Source: JARRRL01 sp037380725
GTDB lineage: Bacteria > Pseudomonadota > Gammaproteobacteria > Pseudomonadales > JANQJO01
Reading direction: 5' to 3'
DNA: 12,266 bases
Assembly: GCA_037380725.1 (NCBI GenBank)
Contig: JARRRL010000040.1
Span: forward strand, 1 to 12,266
The notes below the pieces were generated by a model. The model saw only the letters and a list, made by a program, of their open reading frames with translations. It searched no databases and had not been told where the DNA came from. This document shows, in pieces, positions 7,176-12,266 of the stretch. The stretch's first letter is position 1, and every line of letters begins with the position of its first letter. A program made the position numbers and the translations under genes.

Positions 7176-7892
7176 TTATACCTCTGTATTATCCGAATCT
7201 GGTGTCATGTCCTGCTGGTGATCACCGCCCCTCCCCATCAATGCCTCCAGTTGATTCACACGTTCTTCCAAGGCTTCGATTCGTGCTAAAATCTCATTTT
7301 CCCGAGTTAATGCCCCATGTGCACTATTCGAACTCAGAGTTGTCATATGCTCATCGCGCCCAACAGGTTCCACACTGTGGATTGCCTCATTTTCGACAAA
7401 TGTCGTCGTATAACGACATTCACGTCGCCCCGGTTCTCGCTCAAGTGATCGAACTAAGCCCCCCATTTCTCGACTTTCTAAACTTTTCAAGCACGCTTCC
7501 ATTTCTTTCGCATCAGCAAAATCGGCCAAACGCATACAGCGAGCCCGTAATTCGCCAGCGGTCTGCGGACCACGAAGCAACAAGGAACATATTACCGCTC
7601 GTTCTTGATCAGTAAACTGAAATGCGGAAAATTCTGTGTTACAAAAACGTTGCTTGTACTTCACGGAACGCGCTCCTGGCATTTTCAAAACCCAATGTCG
7701 CTTCTGCAACAGGTCTAGTGTATTAACCACGTCTGCAGCAGAGAGCGAAAGGACAGGCTCTCGATTGGATTTTTGATTACACCCAGACAAAATCGCATTC
7801 ACCGTCATAGGGTACACCTCAGGCGTTGTAATTTCTTTCTCCAGTAACACTCCCAGCACCCTCGCTTCAAACAAACTGACACGCTCTATCAT
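7176..7892 (-). CDS. yceH: YceH family (DUF480/UPF0502) protein
   Basis: Conserved proteobacterial protein of unknown role, made of two winged-helix-like halves. The N-terminal signature VSLFEARVLGVLLEKEITTP, followed by YPMTVNAILSGCNQKSNREP, is diagnostic, and the second half carries ERAVICSLLLRGPQTAGELR. The C terminus has a short coiled coil (ENEILARIEALEERVNQLEA) followed by a polar tail. The frame is open to an ATG at 7946, but I choose the ATG at 7892, giving 238 residues. The family begins with this Met-Ile/Leu region, and the - strand has GAGAGAGG 7 nt before it, whereas the extra 18 residues are Cys-rich and lack family resemblance. A DNA- or RNA-binding role is only inferred from the fold. 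Confidence 0.93.
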   Translation of the reverse strand: MIERVSLFEARVLGVLLEKEITTPEVYPMTVNAILSGCNQKSNREPVLSLSAADVVNTLDLLQKRHWVLKMPGARSVKYKQRFCNTEFSAFQFTDQERAVICSLLLRGPQTAGELRARCMRLADFADAKEMEACLKSLESREMGGLVRSLEREPGRRECRYTTTFVENEAIHSVEPVGRDEHMTTLSSNSAHGALTRENEILARIEALEERVNQLEALMGRGGDHQQDMTPDSDNTEV

Positions 7893-8263
7893 AAAACAGC
7901 CTCTCTCTCTACATACCATTGGGTACTTACACAGCACACACCCCAATCACGAAAAATTACAAAAATACTTTTTATTATAAATAAATATTACATACGCGGC
8001 AAGAGAAAGCGTTCATACCCTATTCTCACTGTCAATATATTTGGTCTTTTAATGGCGTATCCAGCGCTCGCCATACTCATGTTCACACCAAAAATAGTCG
8101 TTGTGAAATTTTATAACTCTCCATAGTTATCAATTACGCAACATTACCAATGTCCTGTTCTTTAAAGGTAAAGGAGCGTCAGAGAGAAACTATTTTTCCC
8201 TGTCAACCAGGGTATACAATAGACCAGAGTAAGAAATACTATTTTTGTTGTTTATAACAATGG
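7893..8263. other. 371-bp divergent intergenic region between yceH and the cytochrome lipoprotein gene
   Basis: The yceH side contains the promoter described above. On the cytochrome side, CCCTG-TCAAC-CAGGG (8198-8212) forms a small hairpin without a T-run, followed by TATACAAT (8213-8220), which resembles a -10 box but has no good -35 partner. No RNA gene or open frame of interest was seen. Confidence 0.5.
7974..8002 (-). promoter_or_regulatory. Probable sigma-70 promoter of yceH
   Basis: On the - strand, TTGCCG (8002-7997; four of six consensus bases) is followed after exactly 17 bp by a perfect TATAAT (7979-7974). It would start transcription about 75 nt upstream of the chosen yceH ATG. 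Confidence 0.55.
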
Positions 8264-9490
8264 ATGCCTCTATTACCTCGCACCCTAACGATGAGTGTAC
8301 TTATGCTAACAATAACGACACTTAGGAAACGATTTTATACCTTACTTCGAGGGCCATTAATATTAAAAAGTGGCGCAATTGCTGCTTTGATCATTGTCAG
8401 TGGGTGCTCCGATCTAAATGTGATTGACTTATCTGCACTGGCCGAACTCAGTGACGGTCTAGTCAACAGCACGCCCACATCTCCAGATCTGCCCGTTTCT
8501 GCTGCACGAGCAGAATACGATGCCAAGTGCAGCACTTGTCATGGCGCAGACGGAAGAGGCACCGCGTTCTACCCACAAGCTATTGCACCAGGTAGCTGTG
8601 GAAAAGTTAACTGTAGTGATGTAAACGATCTGATGAACTACATCCAGCAAACCATGCCATCTGCAGGTACCTGTATGGCAGACTGTGCATCATCCACAGC
8701 CAGTGTTGTCACCGCGTTTAATACAACTCTCGGTAATACTAATGCAGCAGGAGGCGATGCACACTTTCAAGGTCAATGTGTACGATGCCATGGTCAAGAA
8801 GGTGAAGGCATTCCATCTCTTGGAACAGTAGAAATCGGACCCGGTGTGTGTGTATCAGTCGATTGCAGCGACACTGCAGCACTAACCAGTTACATCGAAA
8901 CCAGTATGCCGCCCGATTTACCCAGATTATGTATAGCCGATTGTGCTGTTGAAACTGCACTGTTTGTGAGCACTATCGAACTATCTGAAATCGATAACAG
9001 CGTCGCCGTTCCAGATCCGTCAACAGTTGATGCGCCACCGCCAGTCATACAAGCGACACCCTTTACTAATGAAGATTTAATGGCCATGGAAAGTGTTGTG
9101 ATCACAGCAGTGATTACGGCGGATAACACCACGTATTTCAGCGATATTGGCAATACCAATACCACGACTGCTGCCAGTGTATCCGACCCAAGCAACATGC
9201 CAACTGGTGCAATGATGACTGCTGACTCTCTTCTTTCCGTCAAAGCGGGACAAAAACTAAACGTTTGTAATCATTCCTCTTCAACTGGACGATTTCGTGC
9301 TCACGGATCGAACCGCGCCGGCTTCGCGCATTGGGGCCGTGCACAACAACTTGATCCTGGTCAGTGTAATATGGGTTTAGGATTTCCAGAAGTGATCCTC
9401 CCAAATGCTATTGGTGAACAACCTGGTGGTTTATATAACCATAACCAAGGTGAAGATGAAGCAACCATTTTTATAAATGTTTTAGAATAA
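8264..9490 (+). CDS. Diheme cytochrome c lipoprotein with unassigned His/Cys-containing C-terminal domain
   Basis: Predicted exported lipoprotein that carries electrons through two c-type hemes; the partner is unknown. Counted from the ATG at 8264: a lipobox ends at C48 (IVSGC, then Ser, which favours the outer membrane); heme site 1 is CSTCH (89-93) with M131 as likely axial ligand; heme site 2 is CVRCH (172-176) with M215. The two modules are an internal duplication: each reads CxxCHGxxGxG, then PGxC, CSD, YI, MP and ADCA, with extra Cys pairs that could form disulfides. Residues about 265-408 match no family I recognise; they contain VKAGQKLNVCNH, H347, H356, C368, M370 and H393, suggestive of a cupredoxin-like metal site (inference). 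No ribosome site precedes 8264. The 47-residue leader is long for a lipoprotein signal, so the ATG at 8303 (14th codon) is a credible alternative start. Confidence 0.85.
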   Translation: MPLLPRTLTMSVLMLTITTLRKRFYTLLRGPLILKSGAIAALIIVSGCSDLNVIDLSALAELSDGLVNSTPTSPDLPVSAARAEYDAKCSTCHGADGRGTAFYPQAIAPGSCGKVNCSDVNDLMNYIQQTMPSAGTCMADCASSTASVVTAFNTTLGNTNAAGGDAHFQGQCVRCHGQEGEGIPSLGTVEIGPGVCVSVDCSDTAALTSYIETSMPPDLPRLCIADCAVETALFVSTIELSEIDNSVAVPDPSTVDAPPPVIQATPFTNEDLMAMESVVITAVITADNTTYFSDIGNTNTTTAASVSDPSNMPTGAMMTADSLLSVKAGQKLNVCNHSSSTGRFRAHGSNRAGFAHWGRAQQLDPGQCNMGLGFPEVILPNAIGEQPGGLYNHNQGEDEATIFINVLE

Positions 9491-9537
9491 TAAATCATCT
9501 ACCAACTCTATCTCTCTTCATATTACCTTTCGCTTCT

Positions 9538-9572
9538 CTCAACACGGTCGTTCTTTGACTTACCGTGTTGAG
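9538..9572. repeat. Perfect 11-bp inverted repeat (13-nt loop)
   Basis: CTCAACACGGT (9538-9548) is the exact reverse complement of ACCGTGTTGAG (9562-9572). There is no T-run on either side. It lies 47 nt past the cytochrome gene stop. Ten bases of the right arm, ACCGTGTTGA, recur at 9785-9794 inside the start of the J-domain gene. It may be a factor-independent stem-loop, an mRNA-stabilising structure or a protein-binding site. Confidence 0.7.
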
Positions 9573-9700
9573 CACAATCCACTCGCTTTAAAACTGGTCA
9601 TAGCGTTCAAGCCTTCTACACTGTTATGCAGACAAGCCTGTTTTATCAGTTGTGCCAAAAATGCTTCATCTTTTAAGTTTTGAATAGGAATCAAAAGCAC
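9560..9700 (-). pseudogene. Possible small ORF or gene relic of unknown family
   Basis: The - strand holds an uninterrupted 46-codon frame from GTG (9700) to TAA (9562-9560). It reads VLLIPIQNLKDEAFLAQLIK, then a stretch containing ACLHNSVEGLNAMTSFKASG. Composition and codon choice look protein-like. It extends only six codons further up to a TGA (9721-9719). No ribosome site is evident and I recognise no family. The stop codon falls inside the right arm of the 11-bp inverted repeat. It could be a truncated gene, a small protein gene, or chance. Confidence 0.25.
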
Positions 9701-9748
9701 AAACTGCGAATAGCTGATTCAATGGCTGGGGAAGGATGTAAACACTGA

Positions 9749-10384
9749 ATGATTCACACGCTTCAAAGAAAGGAACTCGAAAAAACCGTGTTGACACACC
9801 TGAAAGCGCACCCTAATGGGATCAGCGAATACCAACTGCTCAAACTTTTAGGTTCATCATCAAACTGTTCAACAGATGATCAATCGATATCAAACGCTTT
9901 TTCTTTTCAACATCATGACAGGCTCGCTTTATTCAAGGCTCACTTTTTACTATTTCATATACTACATCGGCTTAGATTATATTTGCACAAAAATCGCGCA
10001 TATCATTTAGAGATCACTGCACTCAATATTCAACTGCATTCGTGGTCGGAAACAGTTCCTATTGACAGCGACCACTCGATGTTTCCATCTTGCACAGATC
10101 CACTTGCGGACTATTATCTCGACATCAGACATTTGGAAAACACCACAGCCGCGAGCGTACAGCGGCTGATAGATGAATTTCATATGAATATAGCGAAAAA
10201 CAGATCAAACACTTCTATAAACCGTACTCAAGCACTCGCCACCCTCGACTTGAAAGACCCTATCGACGCATCAACAATTAAGAAACAATATCGAAAACTT
10301 GCCATGCTCCATCATCCAGATCGAGGAGGCAGCACCGAAAAATTACAAGCAATCAATAAAGCATTTTCAATGCTACTACCTTAG
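9749..10384 (+). CDS. DNAJ_related / J-domain co-chaperone
   Basis: Small cytosolic J-domain protein expected to stimulate an Hsp70 (DnaK) ATPase. The first about 140 of 211 residues match the gammaproteobacterial DNAJ_related family (PF12339 type): an N-terminal helical region, the FKAHFLLFHILHRL helix (62-75), and PLADYYLDIRHLENTTAASV (118-137). The C-terminal J-domain is about 160-211, with the catalytic HPD at 189-191 in MLHHPDRGG, and the protein ends right after the last J helix, so the domain order is reversed relative to classical DnaJ, without Gly/Phe or zinc regions. GGGGAAGGA ends 13 nt before the ATG, a long spacing, and an ATG-TAA start-stop pair (9735-9740) lies between them. 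It converges on deaD with 58 bp between stop codons. Confidence 0.88.
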   Translation: MIHTLQRKELEKTVLTHLKAHPNGISEYQLLKLLGSSSNCSTDDQSISNAFSFQHHDRLALFKAHFLLFHILHRLRLYLHKNRAYHLEITALNIQLHSWSETVPIDSDHSMFPSCTDPLADYYLDIRHLENTTAASVQRLIDEFHMNIAKNRSNTSINRTQALATLDLKDPIDASTIKKQYRKLAMLHHPDRGGSTEKLQAINKAFSMLLP

Positions 10385-10405
10385 AAAGGTCAATACACCT
10401 TCTTC

Positions 10406-10423
10406 AAAAAGAAAACTGTTTTC
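10406..10423 (-). terminator. Weak intrinsic terminator of deaD
   Basis: On the - strand, GAAAA-CAG-TTTTC (10423-10411) is followed at once by TTTTT (10410-10406), 19 nt past the deaD stop. The stem is short and AT-rich. On the + strand a second small stem, AAGGT (10386-10390) with ACCTT (10397-10401), follows the J-domain gene but has no T-run. Confidence 0.4.
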
Positions 10424-10442
10424 GCTTACTTGTTGATTGGCA

Positions 10443-12221
10443 TCACGTAATAGCCCTATCAACTCGTCGCTGCTGTGGCGCAATGTTGCGTCGCCGCTTC
10501 GACATCATCCGCTGCTGTCTCAGAACCAATTTGGATCCTTTTCCCATGCGTTCAATTTGTAATTTGTTTTGACGAACGTAGGTTCTTTTTAACTGCTCAA
10601 ACACTTCTTCCGGCATGCCTTCGGGTAAGTCAACCGTACTGTGATCATCGTGTAAAATAATTTGACCAATATAACGACTATCAATATCTACTTCGTTCGC
10701 TATCGCTCCCACAATGTCGCTGGGTCTTACTTGATGTCGCTTTCCAACGCCTAAGCGAAACCGTTCCATTGTCACCGTCTCACCCGTATTCGGCGCGTTG
10801 TTCATTGGCGAACGCTTTTTCTTATCCGATCGATGACTCGGGATGGTAGACGACGCATTCGCTTCAACCAATGTGGAACTGTGCTTTGCAGGTACTCGCT
10901 CTGCGGGTAAGCACACGGGATTATCACGTTGTGCAAGGTGCGCCAAAGCAACCGCAAGCGTCTCCGCATCACACCCTTTTTCAGCAATTATTTCCTTCAC
11001 CAGCGTTTTAAAAAATGGCTCCATCGGTACATCCAGTGCTGACGTAATGCGATTTTTATATTGTTGAATCCGACGCGTATTCACCATATCTCGCGTGGGT
11101 AAGTTCATAGCCACAATACGTCCATTTGTAACTCGTTCTAATCGTTTCAACAAATTCTTCTCACGAGGTGAAACAAATAAAATCGCCTTACCCTGACGAC
11201 CCGCACGACCCGTGCGACCAATGCGGTGAACATAGGACTCCACGTCATGGGGTACGTCGTAGTTTATAACGTGTGAAATACGCGCCACATCAATACCACG
11301 AGCCGCCACATCTGTTGCTATCAACAAATCAATCTTTCCACATTTCAGCTGTTCAATGGTGCGCTCTCTCAGCGCCTGATTCATATCCCCATTGATCGCT
11401 GCTGCGCGGTAACCACGTCTTTCTAAGTTATCCGCCAATTCCACCGTTAAATTTTTTGTCCGAACGAAAATAATGACGCCATCGCCCTCTTCCACTTCCA
11501 AAAACCGCGATAATGCATCCAGTTTTCCTGTACCACGCGCTAACCAATAGAACTGCTCAATGCTTTGGCTCTTCGATATCTCCGGCTCAATCGTTACTTC
11601 CACGGGTTGACGCAAGTGCTTATCGGCAACACGCCGAATAGGAGATGGCATCGTCGCTGAGAACAAGGCCACTTGTTTCTCGTCTGGCGTTTGAGTCAAA
11701 ATCCAAGAAACATCATCAATAAATCCCATACGGAGCATTTCATCGGCTTCATCCAAAATCACTGTACTGAGTCCATTCAGCGATAAAGTAGTTCGACGTA
11801 AATGATCCATAACTCGACCTGGCGTACCCACAACCACGTCCACCCCACGACGTAACTGCTTTAATTGTTTCGACATGTCCTGACCACCATACAAAGCCAA
11901 GACACGAAACGCTGGAACATACCGCGCGTAACTCTCAAAAGCTTGCGCCACTTGTATGGCGAGTTCTCGAGTCGGCACCAGAACTAATGCGCAAGGCTCT
12001 CGAGATCCGCCTTGCATCTGGCTTAACACGGGTAAGGCAAATGCCGCAGTTTTACCCGTCCCCGTTTGCGCTGTGCCCAACACATCCCGACCACTGATCA
12101 TTGCCGGAATTCCAATTCGTTGGATGGGTGTAGGCTGTTCATAGCCAATAGAATGCAGCGCTTTCATAACGGGATCTGAAAGACCGAGCTTTGAAAAGCT
12201 CGATACATTTTCGGAACTCAT
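10443..12221 (-). CDS. deaD: DEAD-box ATP-dependent RNA helicase DeaD/CsdA
   Basis: Cytosolic RNA helicase of the DeaD/CsdA group, which in relatives acts in 50S ribosome assembly, mRNA turnover and cold adaptation. The 592 residues contain: a Q-motif region (YEQPTPIQ, 27-34); Walker A AQTGTGKT (51-58); PTRELA (83-88); TPGR (133-136); DEAD (157-160); SAT (188-190); the helicase C domain with ARGID (307-311) and HRIGRTGR (332-339); a variable Lys/Arg-rich linker about 440-480; and a DbpA-type RNA-binding domain about 483-555 (MERFRLGVGKRHQVRPSDIV), followed by a basic tail. All catalytic motifs are intact and the length is normal for the family. The start at 12221 fits the family's FSKLGLS opening, although no strong ribosome site is visible. 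Only 45 nt of upstream sequence is present, so the promoter and any cold-shock leader lie outside. Confidence 0.95.
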   Translation of the reverse strand: MSSENVSSFSKLGLSDPVMKALHSIGYEQPTPIQRIGIPAMISGRDVLGTAQTGTGKTAAFALPVLSQMQGGSREPCALVLVPTRELAIQVAQAFESYARYVPAFRVLALYGGQDMSKQLKQLRRGVDVVVGTPGRVMDHLRRTTLSLNGLSTVILDEADEMLRMGFIDDVSWILTQTPDEKQVALFSATMPSPIRRVADKHLRQPVEVTIEPEISKSQSIEQFYWLARGTGKLDALSRFLEVEEGDGVIIFVRTKNLTVELADNLERRGYRAAAINGDMNQALRERTIEQLKCGKIDLLIATDVAARGIDVARISHVINYDVPHDVESYVHRIGRTGRAGRQGKAILFVSPREKNLLKRLERVTNGRIVAMNLPTRDMVNTRRIQQYKNRITSALDVPMEPFFKTLVKEIIAEKGCDAETLAVALAHLAQRDNPVCLPAERVPAKHSSTLVEANASSTIPSHRSDKKKRSPMNNAPNTGETVTMERFRLGVGKRHQVRPSDIVGAIANEVDIDSRYIGQIILHDDHSTVDLPEGMPEEVFEQLKRTYVRQNKLQIERMGKGSKLVLRQQRMMSKRRRNIAPQQRRVDRAIT

Positions 12222-12266
12222 AATAGTGTTGTCCGTAATAATGTTTTGAATCGAATGAAGGAGTTT

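Noticed and set aside
7166..7615. 149-codon + strand frame opposite yceH
   Set aside because: Antisense to yceH, with no family resemblance.
8198..8212. CCCTG-TCAAC-CAGGG hairpin as a terminator
   Set aside because: No T-run follows on either strand; the T-run precedes it on the + strand, so the orientation is wrong.
7893..8263. RNA gene in the large divergent gap
   Set aside because: No tRNA cloverleaf, rRNA similarity or known riboswitch core was recognisable; only a small hairpin and promoter-like elements.

Overview
The window looks like an ordinary chromosomal stretch of a moderately AT-rich gammaproteobacterium. That assignment is an inference from the gene families: a DNAJ_related/J-domain protein, YceH (DUF480) and a DeaD/CsdA-type helicase. 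No rRNA, tRNA, CRISPR array, prophage, insertion sequence or transposase was found. The nine substantial genes sit mostly in single-gene units, and most gaps hold their own promoter- or terminator-like signals.

Left part (1-5159, all + strand): the 3' part of a polytopic Wzy/WaaL-type O-antigen polymerase/ligase that runs in from upstream; a two-helix K+ channel with a cytosolic RCK (TrkA-N/TrkA-C) regulatory half; a 412-bp gap with a GC-richer relic-like patch, an exact 19-bp tandem duplication and a 13-bp tandem duplication that doubles a perfect TATAAT box; then a membrane-anchored Cache-GGDEF-EAL c-di-GMP enzyme.

Middle (5160-7892): a small VOC/glyoxalase-fold protein (+) converges on an arsenite methyltransferase, arsM (-). 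An 88-nt imperfect palindrome lies between them. Upstream of arsM, also on the - strand, is yceH, which has a good promoter and a good intrinsic terminator, so arsM is probably transcribed separately. No arsR, arsB, acr3 or arsC is in view, so arsM stands alone here.

Right part (7893-12266): a 371-bp divergent gap leads to a lipoprotein with two duplicated cytochrome c modules and a His/Cys-containing C-terminal region of unknown family (+). A gap with a perfect 11-bp inverted repeat and a possible small - strand ORF follows, then a DNAJ_related/J-domain co-chaperone gene (+) converging on the DEAD-box RNA helicase gene deaD (-).

I do not see a clearly new multi-gene system. The most unusual items are the diheme lipoprotein with its unassigned C-terminal region, the doubled -10 box before the c-di-GMP gene, the palindromes at 5702-5789 and 9538-9572 (one arm of the latter recurs inside the J-domain gene), and two relic-like open frames in gaps.
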